Shown here: in pieces, positions 1 to 10,660 of the stretch
Layout: the number at the start of each line of letters is the position of its first letter
Numbering within the stretch: position 1 is the stretch's first letter
Source: Tricholoma matsutake
Lineage: Eukaryota > Basidiomycota > Agaricomycetes > Agaricales > Tricholomataceae
NCBI GenBank assembly: GCA_026075535.2
Contig: AP026539.1
Coordinates: 7,502,001-7,566,000, forward strand
Direction of reading: 5' to 3'
Length of the DNA stretch: 64,000 nt
The notes under the pieces: model-generated
Databases searched by the model: none
What the model saw: the letters and a program-made list of their open reading frames with translations, nothing else
Told to the model about the DNA's origin: nothing
Program-made: the position numbers and the translations under genes

Positions 1-919
1 TCAAGGGCCATGAGGATGATGAGATTTGCACGTGCTGAACAGAATCCAAATGTTAGGTCAATTAGAACATGTTGTTTGTGACCATAACTCCAAGCCGCAG
101 CTTGCATTTTAGGTGTTGTGATAATGAGAACCAATTGCTCAAGGCCTCCTTGACAACAAGCTTGATAGAACAGAACAGATTGAGAAAGAAAAGTATTCAG
201 TGGTGCTGGGCAGTCTTCTCAAAGCCAAAGGTCTAGGTTATCTTCTGCAGCTGTGCTCTGTTGGATACCTTGTTCTTGTGCCAGGCTCTGATAAAGGGAA
301 GATGAATCATGATCATTCAGCCAGTAGCGATGATGCTGGTCTCTGATTACATTTCCCTAGTGCTTAGTTGCCCATGTTTTACAAAGCACTTTGAGCTGAG
401 AGAGCATGATGTTGTCATGGAAAAGTGACAAAGCAAATAGTCACAATTCAGGATGTAATGGTATGCAAGGGTCATGATCCATCTCAAGCACATCTTGACA
501 TGTAGCTGAATGATCCAAGATGCCAGAAATCTCATTGATAGTAAAGAACTCCTTGCCCATGGCCATAGTTAATCAAATTGTAGTGCATATAGTAACCCAA
601 TATCTCACCTTTGGGGTTTTTTTCATCATGTGTCATGACCAAGCAAATCCAAGAGCAACAGTGGATGTTCTTTCAGCCTATCAGTTGCTGAGATTCAGAG
701 TCAGAGCCACATAAGCATTGATAGATCTGTGTCCACTGCATGAGTTCCCAGCCTTGTTGTCCTTTAACCTCTGTCTTTGCATGCACAGTTTTGGAACTAC
801 TAGTCTGAATAGAGTACTTTGAGCACACATCACAGTCTATTTCATGTGGTATGTGAAGCCCAAGGGATAGAAACATCTTGTAACCATGGTCTGTAACAGT
901 CTTTTAAGTAATTTTCATG
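1..919. other. Unassigned, possibly decayed Copia fragment
   Basis: No intact gene is visible. A short minus-strand reading frame (673-876) has a CDVC stretch followed by a GWELMQW stretch. This loosely resembles the junction between the GAG-pre-integrase domain and the integrase core of Copia elements, but the match is too short to rely on. The segment adjoins a truncated Copia LTR, so it may be a further piece of retroelement. The rest shows nothing recognisable. Confidence 0.25.
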
Positions 920-986
920 GTAGGGCTGTATTTGATATCAGTTACTCTGTTAGATGTCACCTAATGCTACAACCACTTATTCAACA
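920..986 (-). repeat. Truncated 3' LTR of the Copia element
   Basis: The inner end (about 959-986) matches the end of the 5' LTR at 5521-5727, sharing CCTAATGCTACAAC and a terminal TCAACA. Similarity fades leftward of about 955. The LTR is therefore truncated or replaced there, and the left limit is approximate. Confidence 0.55.
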
Positions 987-1814
987 CCCCCCCTTGACAC
1001 CTATGCCATATCTAGGTGCTTGACAAGATCCTCATGTTTTGGTCTTGGCAGTGCCTTGGTGAACATGTCTGCTAGATTGTTGTCCATCATGCAGTACTGA
1101 ATGTCGATCTCATGGAGATTAGTTTCTCACATACAAAATGATGCTGGATGTTGATATGTTTTGTGTGGCTGTGGTTAATAGCACTATTTGAGTAGTCTAT
1201 CGCATCTTGGTTGTCTACATTGAGTTCAGTGGGTCCAGAGTATGGGATGCTGAGTTTGGAAGTGAGCATTCGCAGCCATGGAACCTGGCACATTGCTAGG
1301 CTTTCTGCCATGTATTCAGCTTCCATTGATGATAATGACACCATTGGCTGCTTCTTCAATTGCCACAAGATTGGGCTGCCTGCCATCTGGAAGCAGTATC
1401 TGGAAATTAATTTTCAATCATTGATGTTTGATCCCCAATTGGCATCTGAATAAGCAATGGGTTCAACTTCTCCCTTTTTTTGGTAGACAATACCGAGATT
1501 GTGAGTGCTGTTAAGATATCAAAATATGCATTTGACAGCAGTCCAATGAGCAGGTCTGGGATTACTCATGAATTGGCTGAGTGTCTGTACCACAAATGAA
1601 ATGTTGGGTCACATGCCAATTGCTGCATACATGAGTGATCCGATTGCGCTGCAATATTCAGGGATATTGTGGTGCTCATTGTTGGGCATTTTGATCAGTT
1701 TGATATTAGGGTCCAATGGTGTGCTGACAGGGTGTGAATCTGGCATTCCAAGTTTCTCCAGGACCCTTTTGATATACTGATGCTGCATGATTTTGAGGGT
1801 ACTAGCCTCCATAT
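987..1814 (-). pseudogene. Copia reverse transcriptase C-terminus and RNase H
   Basis: This is the 3' part of the Copia pol gene, cut off from the rest by the solo LTR at 1815-2226. The first segment (1609-1812) carries the post-RT motif YIKRVLEKLGM followed by STPLDPN and IGSLMYAA, typical of Copia. The second (1087-1386) is RNase H: it has the SSMEAEYMA block with its catalytic Glu and a VDNQDAI block with a catalytic Asp, followed by TKHI. Stops and frame changes lie between them, so no protein can be made. Confidence 0.8.
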
Positions 1815-2226
1815 TGTAAGGGGACTAGGGGAGTGCCCTGTGTGTTTTTCCTATTTTTTATGTTTGTCCTATATTTTTCCCCACCTCATTTCCTTCTATT
1901 CTTCATTTTCTATGATTTTTCCGGATTTTATTACTAATTTTCCCTTGCTATCATGTTTGTACATGTTGACACTTTTATATTTAGAGGCGGAGTACCCCTT
2001 CCGACACATACCCCTTGGTATGATGTCATTCGGCGGCCTTGATCCGCCTATCTCCGCCTTTTTCTATTTTTAGGTTATATTTGATCTTTGTCGTCTTCAC
2101 ATATACTGGGCATCAGCAAGGGGATCCTTAGAGTTTTCTCTTTGGATTTCCCTCCCAATCCCTGTATTATGTAGCATAATTTTAACTTCGGATTTCCCTT
2201 TGCTAGAGGCTTAGGTTGCCCTTATA
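1815..2226 (+). mobile_element. Solo Gypsy LTR, TSD CATAT
   Basis: This 412 bp unit begins TGTAAGGGGACTAGG, ends GGTTGCCCTTATA, and is flanked by the 5 bp duplication CATAT (1810-1814 and 2227-2231). It belongs to the same family as the LTRs of Gypsy1 (18589-19024) and Gypsy2 (38214-38569). It contains a TATATTTAGAGGCGGAG stretch and the AGAGTTTTCT start-site motif used in self-priming. It lies in the Copia pol gene, and no internal region remains. LTR-LTR recombination is the usual origin of such units. Confidence 0.88.
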
Positions 2227-2231
2227 CATAT

Positions 2232-3315
2232 CCCTTTCCAACTCCAATCCCATGATCTGCTTTGCTTTCCCCAGGTCTGTGATCATAAAGAATTTTGATA
2301 GCTTGGCTTTCATTCCCATGATGGCATCAATGTCTGATCCAAGGATGGTCATGTCATCAATGTGTACTGAAGTGATGATCAGATCTTGATTGGTATTAGG
2401 GATCTGCATGGGTTTTGTGTACCCATATGGGTTACAGGTATGGGTATATGTGAGTATGGGTACAGGTTGCAATAGTCCTACCCATGAGCTACAAAACACA
2501 CCAAAAATCAAGCAAAATGGTCTACAGGTAAAACCTGTCATGGGTATGGGTATGGGTACAGCACAAAATACCCGGGGGTTACCCATGCAGATCCCTAATT
2601 GGTATGCCTGATATAGACACATTGATCAGAGAAGAGCCATGTGAAATTCATCTGCAGGAATGTCTGGTTGAGTTCATCTTTCCAGGCTTGGCCAGCCTGT
2701 TCTAGCCCATAGAGAGGCCATAATAACTGTAGAACTTGTCTTGTGCCATCATCATATTCAGGGGGTTGCATCATGAAAATCACCTCCTCTAATTTCCCAT
2801 TCAGGTACACACCTACCACATCAACCATGTGGATCTCAAGACCCAGTTTGGTTGCAAGCACTATCAATAGCCAAAAGGTTTCCAGCTGGCATGACTGGTG
2901 CAAATGTTTCCACAAAATCTACTCCATGGATTTGGGAAAACTCCTTTGCCATGAGTCTGGCCTTGTGCTTTGTGATTTCTCCAACATGATCATGTTTGAT
3001 GTGATAGACCCATTTGCTCACAATAGCTTGGCAGTCTGAGGGTAGGTCAACTAATTTGAATGTACCTCTTTTGGTCAATTGTGTCATTTTGGTATCCATA
3101 GCTGTCTTCCACTTTGGCCAATCTGATTGATTTTTGGCTTGTTGCCATTCCTTTGGCCCACATGAGTTGGGGTTGTTTAGCATCCTATAATTAATGAGTG
3201 GTTGTGCAAGGATGTGCACTGACCTTGCCCAGGGTACTGGAATTTGTGATGGTGATGCAAGATTTGATGGCAATTCAGGTACATGATGTGTCATTTTCTC
3301 CACTCTCCCCCTCAA
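2232..3315 (-). pseudogene. Copia reverse transcriptase
   Basis: This is the core of the Copia polymerase. From the N-terminus it shows the KWVYHIKHD and HKARLMAKEFSQIHGVDF blocks, then the VVGVYLNGKLEE block that holds a catalytic Asp in functional enzymes, then LYGLEQAGQAWK. After the MITE at 2397-2597 comes the second catalytic block HIDDM, a form of the canonical YVDD. Upstream (3316-3441) is a spacer with no clear domain. A frame change at about 2840-2915 and the MITE inactivate it. Confidence 0.85.
2397..2597. mobile_element. hAT-like MITE, TSD ATTGGTAT
   Basis: This 201 bp unit has perfect 17 bp terminal inverted repeats starting TAGGGATCTGCATGGGT. It is flanked by the exact 8 bp duplication ATTGGTAT (2389-2396 and 2598-2605), the length typical of hAT transposition. 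The interior is made of GGGTATGGGTAC-type repeats on both strands and has no coding capacity. It splits the Copia reverse transcriptase just before its HIDDM motif. Confidence 0.92.
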
Positions 3316-3441
3316 GCTGCATAGGGTGAGTTACCTCCACTTCATCATATTTCTCCTCCACCACTGAAAATACCACATTTTGAGAGGTGAGGGTTTGATG
3401 GGTTTGGGAATTATAGTACCTGTATCCTTTTGTACCATCAG

Positions 3442-4279
3442 CTATTCCCACAAAAATAAATTGGCATGATTTTGGATCCAGTTTGGATCTTTTGCCATCC
3501 TGCTGCAGAACCCAGCATGTTCTGCCAAATTCCTCCAGGTGTGATACATTTGGCTTCTTTCCCCAGAAGACTTTGTTGGGTACCTTATGATCCTTGATTG
3601 ATCATGTGGGAGATCTATTTTTGAGATGGGTTGCATAAGCAATTGCTTCTCTCTAAAGAGAGTGTGGGAGCGCATGCTGATGCAGCATTGCATGCACATG
3701 TTCTACCAGCATTTGGTTTAATCATTCGGCAATTCCATTCTGGGAAGGCCAGTGAGGGGTGGTGACATCCAATTGTATTCCATTGTCCAGCAGAAATTTC
3801 TTGAACTCCTTGCTAAGAAATTCCCCCACTCCATCAATGTGAAGTTTCTTGAGTTTGTGCCCAGTTTGAGTCTCGACAAAACTCTTGTACTGTTTGAACT
3901 TTGTTAGTGCTTCAGATTTCTGTTTCAAGAAATAGGTCATTGTGCATTGTGCCTTGTCATCAGTGAATGTTATGAAATACCATTCTCCCCCTGGAGCCTG
4001 AGTGCATGCTGGTCCCTACAGATTGTTAACTGTCAGATCTCTGATCTCTTTGATCTCCGACTTGCTTTCTTTGGGAAATGGCCAGACTTGTTGCTTTGCA
4101 GTGATGCATGCCTGGCATTGTGAACCTGGTTCCACCATCCTGTCCACCTCCATTCCCAAAACCATTTCCTTTTCTTTGAACATTTTTACTGAACCCATGT
4201 TCAGATGCCCAAAAATTCTGTGCCATTCTCCTGTGTTTGGTGGCATATGCTTGGTCATGTTTGGCAATACCTTTGACAA
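3442..4279 (-). pseudogene. Copia integrase
   Basis: The segment opens (4016-4279) with the GAG-pre-integrase zinc region: WHRIFGHLNMGSV, then CQACITAKQQ, giving the His-His-Cys-Cys pattern. The catalytic core follows, with TDD, then IDGVGEF and NGIAE, the three acidic positions of the DDE triad (about 3720-3990). The C-terminal part (3442-3699) is frayed. There are several frame changes and stops, so it is inactive. Confidence 0.82.
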
Positions 4280-4574
4280 TTCATATCTAATAATCGGTTC
4301 ATGACCCAGCCTTCCATGATGATTGCTCCATTGTGCAATCAGAATCTGACTCCTGGTGCCATGAATAAAACAGCTACCCCAGCCTCAATTGCACATGAAA
4401 TTGAGATGAGATTGAATGGTGCATTAGGGGCATGTGCCACATCCTTGAGAGTGATTCTAGATATTTTTCCTCCCATGGTGCATTCCAGCCATATTGAGCC
4501 TCGTCCAAGCACAGGTACCTTTCTGAATCCGGAAATTTGGTGTCCAGGGTAGGGGTGTAATCAATAAAAATTTC

Positions 4575-5450
4575 TCAGTCTCGAGCAATGTGAGATGTGC
4601 ATGCCAAATCAGCTAACCAAGAGTCTGGTGAGACAGCCAGTGCCACATCCTTCCTATCATCCCCATAGAATGCAAATGTGTCATCAGCCGCTGCATTTGC
4701 TTCTGTCATGCCCTTCTGCTTCCCTCCCAATCTCCACTTTCCCAATTTGGACTTCTTCTTACATTGCTGGCCCATGTGCCCCTTTTCTCCACATTCAAAG
4801 CATGTGATATTGGGATTGTACTTCCTTTTCCCAGACTTACCTATTAAGGCCATATCATTGGTGTTACACATGTTAATCCATCAATCATGTTTGAGAATGC
4901 ATGCAATCAGTTTCAGGGTGTCTGTTAAGGCTGTTGTGTCAATAGAGGCAATATAATTGTTCCAGGCTTTGGGAGGTGAGCTCAGCAGAATAATAGAAAA
5001 TTCTTCCCCATCAATTTTCTGTCCCAAGTTGTGCAGCTCCTCCTGGTAGCCATGCAATGTCCAAATGTGTTCCTTGATGGATGTCAATTCTTCACATTGA
5101 GCCTGCAATAACTTTTGTCATGCCAATACTATGCTGAGCACCCCTTGCATTTCCAATAATGACTTCAGTGCATCCCATGCTTCCTTTGACATTGTCAAAC
5201 TTGTGACGTATACCAACATCTTGTTGGCAACCCTTAATTGGATTGTGGATAGCACCATCCTATCCTTCTTTGCCCATGCCACTTTTGCTGCTTCATCTGA
5301 TGGCTGAATAGTTGATCTGTCAACATATACCCACAGATCTTGTCGCATCAAGATGTCCATCATTTTGATCTTCCATATGGCGTAATTCTTGGCTCCTGTC
5401 AAGGGTTCTATTGAGTAAACATTTGTGTGCATGTTTGATGCATCTGTCAT
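4575..5450 (-). pseudogene. Copia gag with zinc knuckle and protease start
   Basis: The start at 5450 lies about 70 bp downstream of the 5' LTR and gives a UBN2-like Copia gag N-terminus (LTGAKNYAIWKIKM). One frame carries the whole region but is interrupted by TGA stops near 5118 and 4881. The C-terminal part has a CCHC zinc knuckle, CFECGEKGHMGQQC (about 4770-4811). It is followed by the start of the aspartic protease, where the usual Asp-Ser-Gly reads Asp-Leu-Ala in WLADLACTSHI. The catalytic triplet is therefore lost. Further pol sequence between 4280 and 4574 is out of frame. Confidence 0.83.
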
Positions 5451-5520
5451 TTTGAAAAGTGGCTTGGTGTGTTAAGAGTGAGTGTACATGAAAATTCACT
5501 TAAGCTCAGGGCCAATAACC

Positions 5521-5727
5521 TGTTGAGACTGAGGACTTGGTAATAGTATAACTGACTTGTTATTGTGTTTATCTACAATGACTATTTATACAAGCTTCTG
5601 ATGCATTGATTGGTAATCATAATTGGTAATTAGAATGTCCTGCTATTAATAATCTGTGGATGCATCATTACTACTATATTTGGAGTTGGCATCAGTGTTG
5701 CCTAATGCTACAACTGCTTCTTCAACA
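5521..5727 (-). repeat. 5' LTR of the Copia element
   Basis: This 207 bp LTR is bounded by TGTTGAGACTGAGG on the left and GCTTCTTCAACA on the right, giving TG...CA in either orientation. On the minus strand it is followed by GGTTATTGGCCC, the expected place for a primer-binding site. The outer flank is CCTAG; no matching copy survives at the truncated left end. Confidence 0.75.
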
Positions 5728-5761
5728 CCTAGGTATGCAGGCAAGTAACAACCTCTCCCCC

Positions 5762-5947
5762 TGTAGTGATCACAGACTATTTACTATATTTATATATATT
5801 TACCTTACCTGTCTATAGCATTACACTGGACCCTTTATAAGGGCTGGTTAGTAATTGGACAGACAGACTTTTTACCTTACCCAACAATATATGTGATATG
5901 TGTTATTGTTGAGTGAAATTCTAAGGTCTACCCCCCAGTTCACTACA
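5762..5947 (+). repeat. 5' LTR of the outer element
   Basis: This 186 bp LTR starts TGTAGTGATCAC and ends GTTCACTACA. It matches 25342-25524 almost base for base. A TATATATATTT stretch near its left end and CCCTTTATAAGGGC in the middle are candidate promoter and hairpin elements. The following bases do not match a standard tRNA primer site. Confidence 0.82.
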
Positions 5948-6117
5948 CTTTTTTTAACACTCAAACTTGTATATTAAAAAAAAATCCTTGCTCAACTTTG
6001 CTCTTTGCAAATGTCCATCAATTGTGCCACAACATCAAATTTGACCCTGACACCACCAGCGACAGTTCATTTGAATATCAACATGATCTGACCTGATGCT
6101 ACCTGCGACAGATTCTC

Positions 6118-6921
6118 ATGAATCTTTTAACTCATGTCTTCTACCAAGACCAAGAGCAAGCCAGTGAAGACCCAAAGGAAAGCCAGGGTGGAAAATTCAT
6201 CCTCGGTAACAGATACTGGCAGCCCAGAGCAAACCCCCAGAGAGAGATTGGACCCCCACCCAGGGGACCAAAGGTGTTCATAATGGCAGGGTCCAGGAAG
6301 TTGATGAAGGGTCAGATTGAGCACCTACTTCTCTTCTGGGACACCTAGTCCTCGGAGGGAGATAATGCCCAAGGAAGTTACTCCTTTGCCTTCACAGGCC
6401 TCTAGCCACAGATCTGTTTCCCCTCACCAGAGACAAACCCCCGCTGATGATTCCTGCTTGCCCACTCCCATGGACGAGCAAACCAGGCAGCGATGATGAG
6501 GAGATAAGCTCCTGTCAATTACTCTCCTCCTGGTAATGAGGAGAGGGATGCTATTAAGTTTGCTGAATGGGCACAGGATCTTTTCAACTTTTATTCAGGA
6601 CAGACCAGTTATGACCTGTCTGAACTCTCGAGAAACCTCCTTGAGATGGCCCAAGGTTTTTCAGCTCAGATTCACCAAGCTGAAGAATGTCTCCATTCAA
6701 CTAGTATTCCCCCCAGGAGGACTTGCAGCAAGAGAATCCAGCACCCCCCACCCCATCTGGCTCCAAAAAATCAATGCACTATGATGGGGCTAGCAAGGTT
6801 GCCCTCCAGCACTTCCACAATGCTGCCCTGCATAAGGGACAGCCTACTGAGATTCCTGACCAGGGAATTAGGTTTGATAAGGATGGATACCCATTCAAGG
6901 ATCAATCTTCATCACCCCCAT
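6118..6921 (+). pseudogene. Outer element gag, N-terminal region
   Basis: Three overlapping frames together read as a basic, Ser/Pro-rich leader followed by a helical stretch (FAEWAQDLFNFYSGQTSYDL, about 6560-6620) and a second stretch ending DKDGYPFKDQ at about 6905. Several stops, including TGA, and frame changes break it. No database family is recognised from this part alone. It is assigned to gag because it follows the 5' LTR and because recognisable gag core and protease follow in the same orientation after the insertions. The sequence stops at the LTR-like unit at 6922. Confidence 0.5.
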
Positions 6922-8278
6922 TGATACTCAACCTGGAAACCCAAACAAAACCCACAATAAGGCTTCAGATGGTATAACACAAGTCAGAGGAAGGATGTGA
7001 GGCCCTCTAGACGTCACCTGTCAGATCGACCATCAAATAGCCATAGAAGGACTGCTTGTCGAAGCAGTTCGAAGCTAAAAGAATGTGTTTCGAGGACTTG
7101 TGATGATTTTCAAGACATTGCAATGATTTTCGAGGTGTTGCAATGATTTTCGAGATGTCGCGATATTTTTCAAAGAAGTTTTGAGGAATTTTGAGTGTGC
7201 AGATATGTTTGGACACAAGATCAAGGGACTAGACGAGTAGTAGAAGTGAAGAGAAGGCTAATCGAGGGAAGCAAGAGCGAAAATAGCATAATGCAAGGAA
7301 TTTCAAGGAATTTCAAGGAAGTTTAGTGTAAAACACCAAACTTCGGACTGAATAAGACTAAACTGTACTCTCAAATCACTGTGATCTGGGAGGAAGACAA
7401 CGACTTTCTTGTTTTTCTTTGTATCTAGTACATCTTTTTATATAAAATAAAGAAAGTACCTAAAAAGGCTAGAGAACATGAGGCAAACATGTGGAAAACT
7501 TGAGGCAAAAGACAATATAAGTATATCAGAGCAATAAAGCGAGCCTAGAAAGGGTGAATATAACACATGATGAAGAAATAATAAGAAAGAATAGCTAAAA
7601 CCGGACTGTCCTTGTTATAAATTGAATAAAAGATTGGAAACTGCTTCGAGCGGATTGTATGCATGCACATGCGGTCGAAATGTGTTCAATATACTCGATA
7701 TAGTGTCCCACGTGTCCAGCATGCATCCAAAGATTGTTTGAATAGGAAATACTGTGTCCGATGATGTTTTTCGAGGTTCAATGTTTTTCGAAGATTTTCG
7801 AAGATTCTTCGGACTTCGTTTGTGGCCCGATATCAGTGTGATATTGTTCAACAATGGTAGGGGATATGTCTGGTATGTGTGCGATGACCATTGGGATAGC
7901 GATATAGTGTCCGATGTTGATTTTTGCTGTTCAATGATTTTTGAAGTTGGTCGAGGAAATATCGGACTTGTTTGAAGGCCGATATTGCTGCGATATTGCT
8001 CAAAACTGGTTTGGAACCCATCGACAATGTTCCAAGTGTATATCCTGAGCTGTCTGAAGGTTGGGCGACTTGTATTATGGCGGCCAAAGGTATACGAAGA
8101 ATTTTGAGGTGTCGCAAAGAGTTTCAAAGCATTGCGAAGAATTTCGAAGCATTCTCGTGACTTTGTAGAGGTTCATAGAGGTTTGTAGAGGTTCGGAGGG
8201 GTTTGTATGGGTTTGTACAGCCTTGACAAATGATCGTAGATGTGTTTTCAGAGCTTGAACAACAAGGTGGACCTATCA
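6922..8278 (-). mobile_element. LTR-like unit, copy 1, TSD CCAT
   Basis: This 1357 bp unit starts TGATACTC and ends GGACCTATCA, so its ends are the inverted pair TGATA/TATCA. It is flanked by CCAT on both sides (6918-6921 and 8279-8282). Related units with the same two ends lie at 13649-14806 and 52301-53918 in different surroundings. No coding capacity is seen. The minus orientation is taken from copy 3, where a purine tract adjoins one end. It looks like a large solo LTR. Confidence 0.65.
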
Positions 8279-8294
8279 CCATCTTGAGGGAATG

Positions 8295-8430
8295 TATAAG
8301 GGCAACCTCAGCCTCTAACAAAGGGAAATCCAAAGTTAAAATTATACTACATATTACAGGGATTGGGGGCACACCTAGCAAAGGGAAATCCAAAGAGAAA
8401 ACTCTAAGGATCCCTTTGCCAATGCCCAGT
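8295..8430 (-). repeat. Fragment of Gypsy1 3' LTR
   Basis: The first 136 bp match the inner end of the 5' LTR (18589-18722), beginning TATAAGGGCAACCTCAGCC. At AATGCCCAGT the match stops and Gypsy RNase H sequence begins (compare 48950 onward). The junction marks an internal deletion. Confidence 0.88.
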
Positions 8431-8939
8431 GACCATCTCCTTAAGCTTTTCGAACACCTTCTGTTGTGCATTATCCCACCTCCATGCCTCCTTTCCTGTC
8501 AAGTCAAACAGTGGTCATGCATGATATGAGAAATCCTTGATAAAATGCCAATAGAAATTGATGAAGCCCAGGAAAGACTGCACCTCCTTCTTGTTCGTGG
8601 GCATTGGCCAAGCCATGACCCCATTCACCTTGATAGGATCCATCTCCACCTGACCCTCCGAGATAATCAGGCCGAGGTACTCAATCTTGGTCTTCTCAAA
8701 CTTGCACTTGTCCTGATGAAGGTCGAGTTTGTACTGTCAGAGCCATTCTAGGATGAGGCCTGTGATGCAATGGTGCTCTTCAACTGTGTGAGTGAAGATG
8801 AGGATGTCGTCGAGATAGACACAAACAATGCCTTCCAGGATGAGGTTGTGGGAGATGTTCATCATGGTCTGAAAGGTGGCAGGACTATTAGTAAGGCCAA
8901 AGAACATTACGAGCAGTTCAAAAAGACCACAGTTGGTAC
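8431..8939 (-). pseudogene. Gypsy1 reverse transcriptase C-terminus and RNase H start
   Basis: On the minus strand the frame reads [21 protein letters not shown] and then the catalytic block [12 protein letters not shown]. The YLDD aspartates are present at about 8812-8823. Downstream it passes into the RT thumb and connection, and stops at the deletion at 8430. The missing N-terminal half lies on the other side of the 7.0 kb insertion, at 15952-16600. The same segment in Gypsy2 (48955-49507) is uninterrupted and confirms the join. Confidence 0.87.
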
Positions 8940-9079
8940 TGGAGACACAGCAAGTCTCCTGCCTATAGCTATGGCAGGGACTGTGATAGTGATAGTGTGA
9001 GCCTGTATGTACATGTGACTGTCTACTGACTACATGGTCATGTGACCACCTGGAGTAGGTGCCCACACACCCTACTCCA
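8940..9079 (-). repeat. 3' LTR of the 7.0 kb retroelement
   Basis: This 140 bp repeat is bounded by TGGAG and CTCCA and contains a GTGATAGTGATAGTGTGAG repeat. It differs from its partner at 15812-15951 at three positions. The adjoining purine-rich strand on the inner side marks it as the 3' LTR of a minus-strand element. Confidence 0.85.
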
Positions 9080-9452
9080 TTTGCCCACCTCCAAAAAGGC
9101 GATGTCCTCGTTGCCACAGGAAGAAAACAAAAGAAAAAGCTGAATGCAGAACAATAGGTATAGGAATAATATAAACAATGTGATGAAAAAATTCTATGAT
9201 TGAGAAAAAATAAAGCAGAAGAATACTCAACAAGGGGGTGCCCATCCCAGAGCTCGAAGTGCCCAGCTTAAGTCAACGAGGCAAGGGTCTTGGTCCCAGT
9301 CAAGTTTCAGAACAGAAGCAGCAGGTGCAGGTGTTACTCCAACAGGGGCAACAATAACAGGCTTGCCTGGTCCAATACCAGAGGGGTGACATCAGGTGAT
9401 AAAGGGTTGAGCTTGAGACCAATGAAGAGATGGTGAGGCTGGATACCAAGAC
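9080..9452. other. Interior of the 7.0 kb retroelement, no gene seen
   Basis: The segment starts with the purine tract of the retroelement (complement of 9080-9092). No open frame of note and no recognisable domain are seen before the hAT-like insertion begins at 9453. Confidence 0.5.
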
Positions 9453-9929
9453 TAGTGTTTGAAAGTCTGGTTCATCAAATTGGAAAAAAACTGAAACCAA
9501 GCTGAACTGGACTGTGGTTTGGTTATTTTGCAGTTGCAGTTGCCCTCATTTTCCCAGCCTATCAGTTGCAGTTGCATTGATTTGAATACTTATTTAAAGT
9601 CAATTGAAACCGGTTCTAACTGGTTCTAACTGACCTCAGTCTACACACTATAGTAGATGTAATTTAATTGTAATCAAATGTAATAATAACTAAAGTAAAA
9701 TAATACTGGGATGTGCCCAAGAGAAATAACACAAAAAGCAAGGGTTTATATACTGTGAGGCTATGCATGGACCATTTTGTCATGTTTGCACAACTGAGAA
9801 AAGAAAGTGGCACCACTTTCAAACATCTTTCACATGACCACCAGACAACCAATGCCGTGTCACCCACCTTCCACATCAACCACCATGCTTCCCACTACAC
9901 CACCGCTACAAATGAACCAACACAGCCTG

Positions 9930-10180
9930 CCCAGATGATGCCAGTCACGTTGTCTGGGCCTTAGGTATGTTTCTTTATTATTGATTCATTGTTTTTGAAC
10001 TAACTAACTATTTTGTTATTGTTTTAGGTTCTTACCTTTTGATAACGACACCATAGCCACAAACAGACCAACACAACCAGCCCAGATGATGCCAGTTGCA
10101 TTGTTTGGGCCTTGAGTATGTTTTTTTATCATTGATTTGTTGTTTTTTTAACTAACTTGATATTTTGTTGTTCTTCTTAG
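9930..10180 (+). repeat. Two tandem intron-like modules
   Basis: Each module has a GCCCAGATGATGCCAGT...TTGTYTGGGCC arm pair followed closely by GTATGT, about 60 bp of T-rich sequence with a CTAAC branch-like site, and a TTTTAG or TTCTTAG end. The putative introns are 9965-10027 and 10116-10180. The flanking exon frame (9713-9964) ends in TAG at the donor, so a protein product is not supported. The same modules occur in the MITEs at 19762-20803 and 54893-56048. Confidence 0.55.
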
Positions 10181-10514
10181 GTTCTTAATCTTTTGATGAT
10201 GCCTACACCCAATCACCACACCATGCCTGTGAGCCCCTGCCCATAGGGTGGTAACACAAGCAATGCCAGACAATGACACTGAGACCAGATGACAACAACA
10301 CCAGCAAACTATGACAGTGCCAGCAAACCACAATGATGCCAGCAAACTATGACGATGCCAATGCCAACGCCTAACACATGCCAGACAACAACAACAGGAC
10401 CAATGAGGACACTACTGCCAACACCAGATGATGGTGAGGACAGTGGACAACAATGCTGACACCAGACAAAGACACCAGCAGATGATGTTATGCCAACACC
10501 AGATGAGGATGCAA

Positions 10515-10660
10515 ATGCAAATGCCAGACCCCAGTGCCAGCACCAACACCAACACCAACACCAACACCAGACAAGGACACAAATGCCAGTGCCAACACCA
10601 ACACCTGCACCAATGCCAATGCCAGATGCCAACACCAACACCTCATGCCATGCCAATGCC
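10515..10660 (+). repeat. CAACAC/CCAACA-rich short tandem repeat
   Basis: Irregular tandem copies of CAACAC and CCAATG run through the segment. Any reading frame over them gives low-complexity Asn/Thr, Cys/Gln/His or Val/Gly/Trp runs, so the open frames here are not evidence of genes. Confidence 0.8.

Larger units (their letters stand above)
920..5727 (-). mobile_element. Decayed Ty1/Copia retrotransposon
   Basis: This minus-strand element reads, from right to left, 5' LTR, gag with zinc knuckle, protease, integrase, reverse transcriptase and RNase H. That integrase-before-RT order defines Copia. The 5' LTR is bounded by TGTTGA and TCAACA. The purine tract next to the left LTR is a run of G (complement of 987-993). 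Coding frames are broken by TGA stops and frameshifts. Two younger insertions interrupt it: a solo Gypsy LTR (1815-2226) and a hAT-like MITE (2397-2597). Removing both rejoins the reverse-transcriptase frame. The 3' LTR is cut short on its outer side, so the element's left duplication is lost. Confidence 0.85.

Noticed and set aside
356..986. Possible full Copia 3' LTR starting after CCTAG at 353-357, matching the right flank
   Set aside because: Only the last few dozen bases resemble the 207 bp 5' LTR, and the proposed start TGCTTAGTTG does not match it. The CCTAG match is probably chance.
1815..2226. Possible MITE with TGTAAGG/CCTTATA inverted ends
   Set aside because: The same sequence is the LTR of Gypsy1 and Gypsy2 with TG start, internal TATA, purine tract and 5 bp duplications, so a solo LTR explains it better.
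9713..9964. Possible hAT transposase N-terminus with a BED-like zinc finger
   Set aside because: The His and Cys spacing does not fit a BED finger, the frame ends at the intron-like donor, and the copy at 48290-48400 does not keep the same frame.
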